This document shows, one piece after another, positions 54,037-63,529 of a DNA stretch of 64,000 nt. Within the stretch, counting starts at the first letter, position 1. Each line of letters starts with the position of its first letter. A program made the position numbers and the translations under genes. The stretch comes from Meconema thalassinum (Eukaryota > Arthropoda > Insecta > Orthoptera > Tettigoniidae). The notes beneath the pieces were generated by a model. That model searched no databases. It had not been told where the DNA came from and saw only the letters and a list, made by a program, of their open reading frames with translations. The stretch is from positions 48,065,131 through 48,129,130 of the forward strand of contig OX336393.1 of the NCBI GenBank assembly GCA_946902985.2. Direction: 5' to 3'.

Positions 54037-55391
54037 GAGACAGGGAGGCGTGTGGTAACTACCGAGGAATCACCATCATCTCGCATCTTGCCAAAGTAAT
54101 GGAAATAATCATAGAAAAAAAAAGAATTAGAGTAAAGGTAGAAAGCCAAATAGAGGAGGAGCAGTTTGGATTTAGAAGGGGCAGGTCAAGAGTGGAACCC
54201 ATTTAAATTCTGAGTCAGAACATTGAAAAGAGTTGGGAAGGCTATGGTAATGACTTTTATTGATCTAGTAAAGGCCTATGATAGCATCCCTAGAACAAAA
54301 GTTTGTGAAAGCTTATCAAATAGGGGGATAGGCAAGGAACTGAGAGACATGATCAATGGAATGTGCATGGATTTATTTATTTATTTATTTATTTATTTAT
54401 TTGTTGATGGTACACAACAGTGCTCAGTGTGAAGACCAGAGTCGGGATATCGGAATGGTTCAAAATTGACACTGGACTAAAGCAAGGAAGTGTGTTGTCA
54501 CCCTTATTGTTCTTAATGGTGATGGATGAAGGCAGCAATGAAAGACTATAGTAGAGCAAAGATGAAGGTAATGTTATTTGCAGACGATGTTGTGATCTGG
54601 GGCGAGGGTGAGATGGAGGTACAGGAACAGTTAGACTTAATAAATGAAAAGATTGATCAATGGGGATTGAAGATAAATGTGGAGAAGAGTAAAACAGTGG
54701 TGATGAGTAGAGGTGAGAAAGAAGGAAAAGGAGTAATCAAAGTCGGAGATAAGGAATTGGAAGTGGTGAAACACTTCAAATACTTGGGAAGTGAACTGAC
54801 TGAAGATGGAAGACTAGATTTGGAAATTAGCGGAAGAATACAATTCGGGAGTGCTTTCTACCAACAGGTACGGGGGCTAGTATGGAAAAAGGATATACCA
54901 ATTAAGGCTAAAGAAGTTATGTACAAAGCATATTATGTTCCTATAATGACATATGCAGCAGAAACTTGTACAATGACTAAGAGGGATGAGAGCAGAGTAC
55001 AGTCAGCTGAGATAAGATTCCTGAGAAGTATGGTCAGAAAACGAGGAGATGCAGAGTGAGAAATGAAGATAGCCTATACAGAAAGAACTTGTAGTACAGA
55101 AACTAAATCACAAACTGAAGCAAAACAGATTGAGATGGTTTGGACATGTCAAACGGATGAATGAAGTATGGCTACTAAGACGAGCACTGGAACGACGGAT
55201 GGCAGGGAAGAGAGGACGAGGAAGACCAAGAATGCGTTGGATGGACTCGGTGAAGAATAGCATTAGAAAACGGAACCTGGATTGGAATACCGTGTCGGAA
55301 AAGGAATGGTGGAACGACAGAACAAAGTGGAGAGGAACGATATTTTTCCCACCCAGTGTCAGCTGGAAAAGGGGAAATGAAGATGATGATG
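54037..55391 (+). mobile_element. LINE, 5' truncated, with 12-bp target duplication and (GAT)n tail
   Basis: AATGTAAATTAG flanks it at 54025-54036 and 55392-55403. Motifs in order: YRGITIISHLAKVMEI and EEQFGFRRGRS (RT fingers) at ~54055-54185, then decayed palm with stops and an (ATTT)n run at 54371-54402, KVMLFADDVVIWGEGE (active-site aspartates) at ~54564, HFKYLGSELTEDGRL, RYWFGHVKRM-like and RGRGRPRMRWMDSV, tail GATGATGATG. Frameshifts and stops disable it. Confidence 0.85.
54526..55059 (+). pseudogene. LINE reverse transcriptase palm/thumb frame (broken)
   Basis: 177 codons: MLFADDVVIWGEGEMEVQEQ, LKINVEKSKTVVMSRG, VVKHFKYLGSELTED, VPIMTYAAETCTMTKRDESR. The stop after MVRKRGDAE and a shift into the frame at 55130 (RWFGHVKRMNE, GRGRPRMRWMDSVKNS) separate it from the C-terminus. 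The same protein type as the 45.6-kb piece, but a different lineage from the 52.9-kb LINE. Confidence 0.8.
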
Positions 55392-55403
55392 AATGTAAAT
55401 TAG

Positions 55404-55560
55404 ATTAGATTGAATTAAATTAGATGAAATTTAATTATTAAATTTGTTTATCGGTAGATGGAATTAAATTAAGCTCTTCAAATTAGATTAAATGAAATAA
55501 AATAAAATTAAGTTAGATTAGATTAGATGAATTAAAATTAAATTAAATTAAATTTTATTA
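55404..55560 (+). repeat. Degenerate ATTAAATTA simple repeat, right part
   Basis: Continuation of the array at 53790-54024 after the LINE. Confidence 0.75.
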
Positions 55561-55787
55561 AACCAAACGATTTTTGCGTGGCGTCAGCTACCGAGACTTT
55601 GATCTTTTGAGTTGGAGGCGTTGATCCTGTTTTGTTAAACACTGCTATGCGGCAGTGAAAACCGGAAATGTTCTAGGCGCCTTGTGGCTGTAATTTAATT
55701 CACGTTGTAATCACGAAAACTAAACGAGAGCGGAGAGATCTTTACAACTCGTAGTGCTGTAGAGTTTTCCCGCCCTTCAAAAATTCG

Positions 55788-55875
55788 GCTTTCTTGACCG
55801 AGAATCGAACCCTCGATCTTGAAGTCATGCAGCAGACACTATACCAATAACCCATCAACTTTGTAACCGTACATT
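55788..55875 (-). mobile_element. tRNA-like SINE head, reverse strand
   Basis: On the reverse strand GGGTTATTGGTATAGTGTCT (A-box region) and CGAGGGTTCGATTCTCGGTC (B-box region). A 33-base piece of it (CATGCAGCAGACACTATACC onward) recurs at 56110-56142. A weak fit to a full tRNA makes a SINE or pseudogene more likely than a gene. Confidence 0.5.
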
Positions 55876-55879
55876 CCGG

Positions 55880-56382
55880 GGTCATGGTTGATTATACTCA
55901 ATGAGGGATACTTTTAACAAAAAGCATCTTTCTCCATTTATTGTTACGTTGTCTACATTCCATCTTCTTTCCATTATCCGCACAATAATCATTTTCACTT
56001 ATAAGCATCTTTCTACTTCTTCATCCAACCAGCTCCTTGCCAATATCATTTGGAACTTTTCTCTTACCAGAATCAGACCTAACACACTAAAGCTAACCAA
56101 TCTTCTTACATGCAGCAGACACTATACCAATAACCCATCAACTTGTTATAACGATCAAAGAGGTGAGTATCTCTCGATTATTACGTGATTCACGCTGGCA
56201 GAAAACAAGTTTAAATTTGATTGGATAACAAGGTCATGTACAACACTGAGCATTGTATAAACTTGATTTGTTGTGACGACACACAATGTAATTAGAATAT
56301 ACATTTAATCAGTCCATGTTGCTAAACCCAGTAACAAATGTTTCAATTTATCCCTCTGTACGTGCTACATAACGGTACAAGG
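55880..56382. other. No gene recognised
   Basis: The small forward frame at 55901-56188 overlaps the repeated SINE-head piece and shows no family signature. Confidence 0.3.
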
Positions 56383-56453
56383 TAATATAAAACTGATAGT
56401 ATATTGGCGTTCACGGCCAGTGAATTAAAACTCAGCATTTTTTCTAGGTTTAT

Positions 56454-56517
56454 GTCCGAGCTGGGAGCACCAAAGTCCGCTGGTGAGCCTGCTTGGTGTT
56501 CCTAGGCGAAACCCCAC
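56454..56517 (+). ncRNA. Hammerhead ribozyme, unit 1 (decayed)
   Basis: GTC at 56454-56456, weak stem I (CGAGC/GTCCG), core CTGGTGA in place of CTGATGA, stem II GCC/GGC, core GAAA at 56508-56511, CCCCAC. The 5' strand of stem III was lost at the inversion junction. Loop I CACCAA still complements loop II TTGGTG. Inactive by sequence. Confidence 0.6.
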
Positions 56518-56697
56518 AACACACGGCACAAACCTAAAACATTGCTGAGTTTTAATTCACTGGCCGTAAAAACCAATATACCATCTTTTTGGAAGCCTTC
56601 ATAGGGAGGTTCAGGCTGCTTGAGCTTTTAGTTCTCGCAGTCAAGTAGTGCAGTTGCACTCTATATCAAGGGAAGTAGCGCGCAGTTCGTTAATCCT

Positions 56698-56766
56698 GTG
56701 GGGGTCCGGGCGGGGACACCAAGAGCCCGCCGATGAGCCAGCTTGGTGTCCTAGGCGAAACCCCAC
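56698..56766 (+). ncRNA. Type III hammerhead ribozyme, unit 2
   Basis: Open stem III GTGGGGG / CCCCAC (one bulged G), cleavage triplet GTC (56704-56706), stem I CGGGC / GCCCG (perfect), core CCGATGA (consensus U at position 4 replaced by C), stem II GCC / GGC, core GAAA (56757-56760). Loop I GACACCAAG (56715-56723) is perfectly complementary to loop II CTTGGTGTC (56742-56750), which suggests a loop-loop contact. The core C change probably stops or slows cleavage in this unit. Confidence 0.75.
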
Positions 56767-56944
56767 ACAAGACATGGCACAAACCTAGAAGAATTGCTGA
56801 GTTTTAATTCACTGGCCGTGAAAACCAATATACCATGTTTTTGGAAGCCTTCATAGGGTGGTGAAAGGCAGCTTTTAGCTCTCGCAGTTAAGACACGCAC
56901 GTGCGCTTTATAAGAAGGGAGGTAGTGCACAGTTCTCTACTCCT

Positions 56945-57014
56945 GTGGGGGTTCCGGGCGGGGACACCAAGGCCCCGCTGATGAGCCAGCTTGGTGTTCG
57001 TAGGCGAAACCCCA
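56945..57014 (+). ncRNA. Type III hammerhead ribozyme, unit 3 (intact core)
   Basis: Stem III TGTGGGGG / CCCCA, GTT with a following C at the cleavage site (one extra T compared with unit 2; GUU is still an allowed NUH triplet), stem I CGGGC / GCCCCG (one bulged C), core CTGATGA (56978-56984) intact, stem II GCC / GGC, core GAAA (57006-57009) intact. Loops ACACCAAG and CTTGGTGT can pair over 8 bases. The most likely of the three to be active. Confidence 0.75.
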
Positions 57015-57066
57015 TAAAACACACGGCATAAACTTAGAAAAATTGCTGAGTTTTAATATAAAACTG

Positions 57067-57627
57067 TTAATTAAGTTAAGTAGAACTACAACAACGGCAT
57101 AGCCATGTGAATTTAGGCGCGTTACACGACTGCATTGGAGAACTGAAGGTCAGAAGATGGCAGGTTTAAACAGCGGCGCTAAAATAGTGCAGCAAGTTCA
57201 TCTGTTGCTCCGAAAAATATGCGAACATCTAGGCTTCCCATGTTACAGAATGCACTGCTAGTTTGCTATTGCGAAGGATTGACTACCACAGCTACCTCAT
57301 CTGTCGTGAGTAGGGACCGGACATTTATGCACTAACAATAAGACCATCTAATTCATATATGTATCATTCACTGCAGAAAGAATCGTCATAATAGATAATT
57401 GCAAGTTTTTCAATGTTTTCAGGAGATAAATTACGTGTGTTTTAATCGTTTCGAGTGCATAAATGTCCGGTCCCGCCATCAGTAGAATAATCACTATTAC
57501 CTGACACCCACTGTTTTAATAAATACTTTCTGCTGTTCTTCCCTTTGGCCATTTTGAGTTAAGGATATGCAGACTAAGAATAAAGTAACTCGTTAACTGA
57601 AGAAACTCCTCACAATACTAACCCCGG
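57067..57627. other. No gene recognised
   Basis: Contains CATAAATGTCCGG (57436-57470 region) and its inverse near 57314, a short inverted pair of unknown meaning, and nothing else that I can name. Confidence 0.3.
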
Positions 57628-57874
57628 GCTGTCGAGATGGTGAAAGGAATGTCCCACCCCATTTCCTTCTTCAAATAGCCAGGCAGCATCGCGTAAAGTA
57701 TGAGTACTGTCATCTCGTTATCTGTTTCTCAGAAAGTTGCTTACAAGGGATACTGTCCACATGGTGAAAGGAATGTCCCACCCCATTCCCTTCTTCAAAT
57801 AGCCAGGCAGCATCGCTTAAAGTATGAGTACTGTCATCTCGTTATCTGTTTCTCAGAAAGTTGCTTACAAGGGA
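57628..57874 (+). repeat. Tandem duplication, 125-bp unit, two copies
   Basis: ATGGTGAAAGGAATGTCCCA begins at 57636 and 57761 and both copies run through 'GCCAGGCAGCATCGC' to 'GTTGCTTACAAGGGA' with only a few differences. A recent local duplication. The short frame at 57700-57918 has no family signature. Confidence 0.85.
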
Positions 57875-58461
57875 TGTCCAACACGCAAGTGAAAGCTATT
57901 TTGTTCAAAATGTTTTAAATTAGCCTATACTTAATTTCAACTGTAACTGCTAAGATATGCTGTTACGTTTAGAATATGAAAACAATCCAATAATCCCTCA
58001 AAATAAGCATTTTCAAAAAATCCCGACCCTAGTTATCAGTCATTTCAACCCAATAAGGAGAGAGTTCATGCGGCGTTGTCAAATATTGCATTGTTGTGAA
58101 TCCACTACACGGCAAACTTCATTCATTGTAGTCAGTTTGACAACAGTTCAATCACTTCTACGACTCTCTCCCTGCGTCCCTCGCCGACAGCACCAGCTAC
58201 TCAGGGCTATAGATCGAGTTGCCACGCTGTAATGGCCATACTGAGTGAGGTTTATCCCCGGTTGTTCCAAATTTCCTCCAGTCACATGCTAGAGTGAGCC
58301 TTAATTGAAGTCTCAGGACACCTACCCCACTACTATACACACGCTGTTACTTTCAACACAGAATCACGGGGCTCATAACCAATATGTCCCATGAAATATT
58401 AACAAGAGAAGTGCTCCAAATATCTAAATGGTAGCTGAGCATAACCGTTCCCTACTAGATT
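57875..58461. other. No gene recognised
   Basis: No feature that I can support. Confidence 0.3.
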
Positions 58462-58474
58462 ATACAAGGCTTAA

Positions 58475-58970
58475 GCGGCTTCGGTGGAGTAGTGGGTAGC
58501 ATGCTGAGCTTCTATGCCCAAGGTCGCGGGTTCAAACCCGGCCGAAGTCGTTGGATATTTTTAAGAGCGTAAAAAATCCCTCAGTATGCCTTCCTTCAGA
58601 GGGGAAGTAAAGCCAGCGGTCCCATGTCATAGATTAAGAATCTTCCACTAATTCACTTGTGTGAAGTTATAGGTTATATTCGACTGACGCTCTTTGGTTC
58701 TAACGTTCGTCGCCAGGAGCCGCCTGCGGTGGCATCTGGTAACAAAGTTCAGAACTAGTTGGTCGTTGACGGTGCCGTTTGGTAGCAAAAGTTGAAACTT
58801 CTTGAAAATCCACTGTCTGCAGTCCTTACTTGAATTTAAAAAACAGATAACACGTATTAACACAGCCATCACAATTAACATCGGTTATCAGATTCTATAC
58901 ACACCCAAAGCACACGGGTCTACATGAAGGCGTTGTCGCAGCCCCTATACTGAGGAACCAATCAACCATA
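58475..58970 (+). mobile_element. SINE S1, full length, with target duplication
   Basis: ATACAAGGC at 58462-58470 and 58973-58981 flanks it. Head GCGGCTTCGGTGGAGTAGTG, B-box region GCGGGTTCAAACCCGGCC (a perfect 5-bp T-stem), body as in the other S1 copies, tail AACCAATCAACC. Both pol III boxes look good, so it is among the better preserved S1 copies. Confidence 0.8.
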
Positions 58971-59244
58971 CCATACAAGGCCTAGAAAGCAATGTTTGGA
59001 AAATGGATCACGGAAGTTAAGATTTCGGGGCACGCCTGCTATCAGATGTTTCTGTTATTGCGCAGCTTTCTAAATCAGAATGTACCGTCACGTCTGCTTG
59101 GACAACGCCTACTGTCTTAGAAACCTAGCAGGCAATGGTCACGCGAAAGCTTATTATCTGTGTACTTTTCACGCTATAACAACCTTCAGAACACAAAAGC
59201 GCCTCCTGCGGCAAAATTCTGCAAAAAGGAGGACTGGTTGATTT

Positions 59245-61027
59245 TTAGCCTACTTTTCACATTTTGCAAAAATGAGGAAAAAGTAGACTTATGAGATCGG
59301 GCAAATGTGTGTCTGCCTGTCTGTCCTTCTGTCTGTCTGTCTGTCTGTCTGGCTGGCTGGCTGGCTGGCTGTGTGTGTGTCCCTATCAACTCCTAAACGG
59401 CTGCAGCAATCAAAACAAAATTTGGTAGGAGTAAAGATCTATACCTGAATATCTCACGGCCATATTTGAAAATGATGTCAGTGCTACCAACTGCTGAAAA
59501 ATCGCAATTGAAATTTGAGCTCAATGTTGGATATCTTGGAAGGTATGAATGGGAGCTATTTCAAAATTGGCACACGATTAGATAGTAATTTTGCAGTTTA
59601 ATTTCAAGGAGGCCATACATGGCAGTGTTGCCAAAATGACTATAAGCCTGCTGATAGGTCCAAAATTTAAATGCATATAACTTATACACTATCAATTGGA
59701 TTTCAACCAAATTTCGTATGTGCTATGTGTACATAAGTGGATATGACTGAGCGTGTTCTTAAGAGCCACCAGGTCTGCCAACTGTCAATAAATGCTCTCA
59801 ATTTTTTTTAATCCAAATACCCATATATCAGAATGTATGCAAGCCGACAGCTTTAAACTATGCACACGTATAGTGCCTGACATTCTATATTAATTTGGAG
59901 TAACTTATATACGTCAGTGCTGCCAACATGATTCTTAAGCCTGCTGAGAAGTCCAAATTTAAATACATGTAACTTCTATACTATCATTTGGATTTCAACC
60001 AAATTTTGTGAGTGCTATGTGTACCATAACAGATATGACTATGCCGATTCTTAAGAGTAACCAGGGCTGCCAACTGTTAATAAATACTGTCTCTATTATG
60101 TCTGTCTGTTAGGTAGTAAGCCCGAAGGCTGGTTGGATCCTCAAAAAGCACCGCCGTTACGTTATGTGAGTAGATACCCACAAAAACCCAAGGCAGTGCT
60201 ATATTGAGGCGTTCTAGGCAAGAAGAGGAGTGAGGTAGTTTGCCATTGCTTTCCTCACTGAGTCAGAACAGTAGTCCTAACCCTGTGAGTAGAACCTTTC
60301 ACAACATCCACAGGCACTGACTGTGCCCTGAATGTCATTACTAAGCACCACCCATACCTCTGTAGCTTCCATATAATCACAGCCATGAGTGAGACTGAGA
60401 CATCGGTGAAAAGCCACCTTTTACTGTAGCCTGTGCCAACTGACAAATGCAAATGTACTGTATTCATCAAGGGATGGCAAACAGGCCTATTATTATTGTT
60501 ACCCTAATATCAATATATCAGAAAGTATTCAAGGCAACAGCTCTAAACTTTGCACACGTATAGTACCTGGCATTCTAGATTAATTTGGTGTAACGGATAT
60601 ATGTCAGTGCTACCAACATGATTCTAAGCCTGCTGATAGGTCCAATTTTAAAATGCATGTAACTTCTATACTAACTAATGGATTTCATTCAAAATTGACA
60701 CAACAATGGATCATATTATTCCAGATTATTTCTGATCGATACATGTATGTCATTGTTGCCAACATGATTTTACGCGCGCTGTTAGATCCAATGTTTAACT
60801 GCATGTAACGTCCATGCTATCCATTGGACTTCAACTAAATTTTGTATTCTGTACCTTAAGAGATGGAATTAAGAATATATTCAGTCACCAGGGCTGCCAA
60901 CTGTAGTTCTCTATTATTACCAACTTAATATCGTCATTATTATAGATAGATCCATATAGATTAATCATTGGCATGAATCTTAAATTTTAAGAAAAGTAGG
61001 CTCTTTAGTTCGTCACGGAACTTCTTG
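59245..61027 (-). mobile_element. Family A HINE-like repeat (copy A5, full length) with an insertion
   Basis: On the reverse strand: 5' CAAGAAGTTCCGTGACGAAC then AGAGCCTACTTTTC (61000-61027), repeated 'GTTGGCAGCCCTGG' blocks, and at the 3' end CAGCCAGCCAGCCAGC / GACAGACA runs, GATCTCATAAGTCTAC and a terminal stem-loop closing TAGGCTAAAAA at 59245. A family G repeat interrupts it at 60100-60486. Without that it is about 1.4 kb, the same as A3. Confidence 0.75.
60100..60486 (+). mobile_element. Family G interspersed repeat (longer copy), with 7-bp direct repeats
   Basis: CTATTAT at 60093-60099 and 60487-60493 flanks it inside copy A5. It starts GTCTGTCTGTTAGGTAGTAA, and the first ~140 bases match 13925-14066. 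The rest includes 'GAGTAGAACCTTTCACAACA' and 'TACTAAGCACCACCCATACC'. No coding capacity. The type is unknown to me. Confidence 0.65.
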
Positions 61028-61029
61028 TT

Positions 61030-61640
61030 TTTTTTTGTGTCAAAAAGAGCGTGATTGTCAAGGTGTAGTGTAATCAAGTGTGCAATGGCGTAACACAGAT
61101 AGAAGCAAGTTGTTTCTACAAAGCCACCGTAGCGGTGAAGGCGTCACTGGCAACAGAACAAACTACTTAGGGCGTTGCGGTGCAGACTAAGTAACTACAC
61201 AAACAACTGTCACACAACAACCAAGAGAGAGAGAGCGCTCTTCATTACTGGGACAGAACAAAACAGAATTACCTCGAGGGTGATCATCTGCGACTAGCAA
61301 GTCTACCACTTCGAAAGAAATCGAATATTAATGCGTGCGTGCTGTTGTTTATCGTTAATTTCAGTATTAGAATTAGCCCCTGAAGTCACATTCGTTGTTG
61401 ATCATTAGGACACTCTAGTTTCGTTTCCCTAAAATTAAGAGCGGCCATCCTTAGCATGGTTCCTTTCCTGTTGAATTCATTCAGTCGATTAATTAATTTC
61501 CAGACGATTAAATCGGATTTCTGAAGGTCAAAAATCTATGGCAATCCGAAATGTACGATCTCAGCCTGTAATAGATCTCTTGTGCGCACTTCGTGATATA
61601 AGACAAAATTAATTAACTTTCAACCACCACGTCCACCCTT
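61030..61640. other. No gene recognised
   Basis: Apart from short GA-rich runs, I see nothing here. Confidence 0.3.
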
Positions 61641-61650
61641 TCCCCTTACT

Positions 61651-61651
61651 G

Positions 61652-61693
<42 letters not shown>

Positions 61694-61960
61694 GATGTGT
61701 AAAATCTTTCTATTTGGTTGCTGGATATGTTTGAGGGAGTAATTTTGAAAAATGGGACGGTAGTGGATCGGACGGAAGTGTGTAAAACGCACTGCCATTT
61801 GGATCGCATCCCTTCTGGCTGCTTTAGCAGCCAGAAAGCAGCCAGAAGGGATGTGATCCAGCTGGCAGTGGTACCATATGGAATGTTTATCACATACGGA
61901 TTACTTTGTAACAGCAGATTATCAACAAGGCAGTGCGAGAGTAGAAATATCAAGTAGGCA
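61651..61960 (+). repeat. Family F repeat with (TTA)n run and a strong hairpin
   Basis: (TTA)n at 61651-61693, then GTGTAAAATCTTTC, GGTTGCTGGATATG, GAGTAATTTTGAAAAATGGG as in the 21.7-kb copy. At 61790-61870 CACTGCC...GGATCGCATCCCTTCTGG is nearly perfectly complementary to CCAGAAGGGATGTGATCC...GGCAGTG, a stem of over 30 bp with a loop of about 13 bases. Confidence 0.65.
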
Positions 61961-62149
61961 GTGAAGAAAAAAAAGAGAGTCTGGGAATTGTTATGTATTA
62001 TGGGAGTGTAAAAAATAAAAAGATTTTTGTGTGTTGATGAATGCCAAGGATAATAAAAACGGTAACAACTTCAAGGTAGGATAACATGTCAGATGTTACA
62101 CATCATATGCGACTACTGTAAGGCTCGTATCTTTTTTTTATTGTTATTT

Positions 62150-62880
62150 TCGTTTCGGTCGTATAGGGACCACGAACCAACTTCAATGGTTTGTTATTTG
62201 CTGTTCCTTTAGCACTATTTGACTAAAAATTTCTCTTCGTCTCTGATATTGTTTCTTTCCAAAACCTTTTTGAATTCTTGTACCCAGGTTGTTGTTGACT
62301 TCTTGTTCCACAGGAATGTGAAGATCTGCTTGGTTAACCTACTGTCATCCATCCTGCACAAATGTCCAAAAATTAGCAATCTCCTCTTCCGTATTGTTTC
62401 TGATATGTTTTCTATTTTTCGATATATTTTATCATTACTGTACTCCTTAATTTATTTCAAGAATTCTGCAGTTTTTAAAGGACCTAGTATTTTACGTATA
62501 ATATTCTTTTTTCTACTACTTCTAATTTATCCAATGTGTAGTTCAGTACGAGACATTCAGGGATTCCGGTTTGACTACTGTGTTGTTGTGCTGTATTTTA
62601 AGATCTTTAGACAAACACTTTTTGTTGTAGGTATTCCTAGTCATGTCATACGCTCTTTCCATCTTTCGTATTTTTTCTTCTACAGCAGATTTTTCCAAAC
62701 CATTATCTTGAATAATTTCTCCCAAATATTTGAATCTCCTCACCCTATTTATTTGACCAATTACTGTTACTAAAATTTCTGGAGCATATTTATATATTTG
62801 TCACAAATTTGTATTCTTCTACAGAAATGCTTAACCCTGTTTTGTTGGCTATCTCTCCTAAGAGATCACATCGCTATGTC
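62150..62880 (-). pseudogene. LINE reverse transcriptase fragment (copy 2 of a head-to-tail pair)
   Basis: On the reverse strand: LGEIANKTGLSISVEEYKFV, RRFKYLGEIIQDNGLEKSAV, RKMERAYDMTRNTYNKKCLS and a decayed C-terminal part with stops. Same lineage as the 30.4-kb LINE. The forward frame at 62219-62773 is its shadow. Confidence 0.65.
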
Positions 62881-62883
62881 CAA

Positions 62884-63500
62884 CTAAGGAGCGTGAGAGA
62901 ACTCATTTAGCAAATATATTGATCTTTTCTTCTGCCAAAATCTCTTCATTTGCGCACTGAAGAGTTTCTTCCGTTCTTCAGTCCAAGGTTTCCTGGTGCC
63001 AAAACTGATTTTCTCCGCAAAATTATAGTTGTTGACAACTGTTCTGAATTTGGATCTGTCTTGTATGATTTCCTCCACGTTGCCAACTTCCAGATCTTCA
63101 TCTATTTCCTTAAGCCAGTTGGTCTTGACTTTAATTGGGAGAGCAAGGTTGAGAATTCTCTTCGTCAGTCTGTCATCGGTCATGCCAAGAATGTGGCCAT
63201 AGAAATTTAATATCGCCTTTTCCTGAATGTGTCGGTAATCCTTTCAGAGTGATGATATAGCTCCTGAGACTTCCGTTTCATCCAGATTTCCTCTACGCAG
63301 ATTGGACCAAAGATTTACCTCAATATTTTCCTCTCTGGCTTCTCTATGTCTTTAACAAGAGATCGGCCTCCAACGAGCAAGGTTTCCGAGGCGTATAATG
63401 GTTCAGGTTTGATGACTGTGCTATAATGTCGTAATTTAGCATTCTGGGTTATTGATTTTTGTTGTTGTATCTGTTCCAGGTAATTCTATAGGCCTTCTGT
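62884..63500 (-). pseudogene. LINE thumb and C-terminal fragment (copy 1 of the pair)
   Basis: On the reverse strand: RHYSTVIKPEPLYASETLLV, then after decay MTDDRLTKRILNLALPIKVK, NWLKEIDEDLEVGNVEEIIQ and KPWTEERKKLFSAQMKRFWQ. It ends just before the start of the next copy, so two related truncated LINEs lie in the same orientation. The (TTA)n run at 63508-63528 flanks it. Confidence 0.65.
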
Positions 63501-63529
63501 AATTTATTATTATTATTATTATTATTATC

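Larger units (their letters stand above)
56383..57066 (+). mobile_element. Retrozyme-like tandem hammerhead element, 13-bp direct repeats at both ends
   Basis: TAATATAAAACTG at 56383-56395 and 57054-57066 encloses 658 bases. After an inverted ~57-base piece (56396-56452) come about 2.4 tandem monomers with starts near 56464, 56713 and 56961 (period 248-249). Each monomer has a hammerhead ribozyme fold near its start, then AAACCTAGAA, ATTGCTGAGTTTTAATTCAC, 'AACCAATATACCAT', 'GGAAGCCTTCATAGGG', and a CTTTATAAGAAGGGAGGTAG-type segment before the next ribozyme. No reading frame. Animal and plant retrozymes, and satellite DNA of Dolichopoda cave crickets, are known to be made of hammerhead-bearing tandem units; I infer the same class here. 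Confidence 0.75.

Noticed and set aside
62219..62773. 184-codon forward frame with many Phe/Leu, suggesting a membrane protein
   Set aside because: It is the antisense shadow of a reverse-strand LINE fragment.
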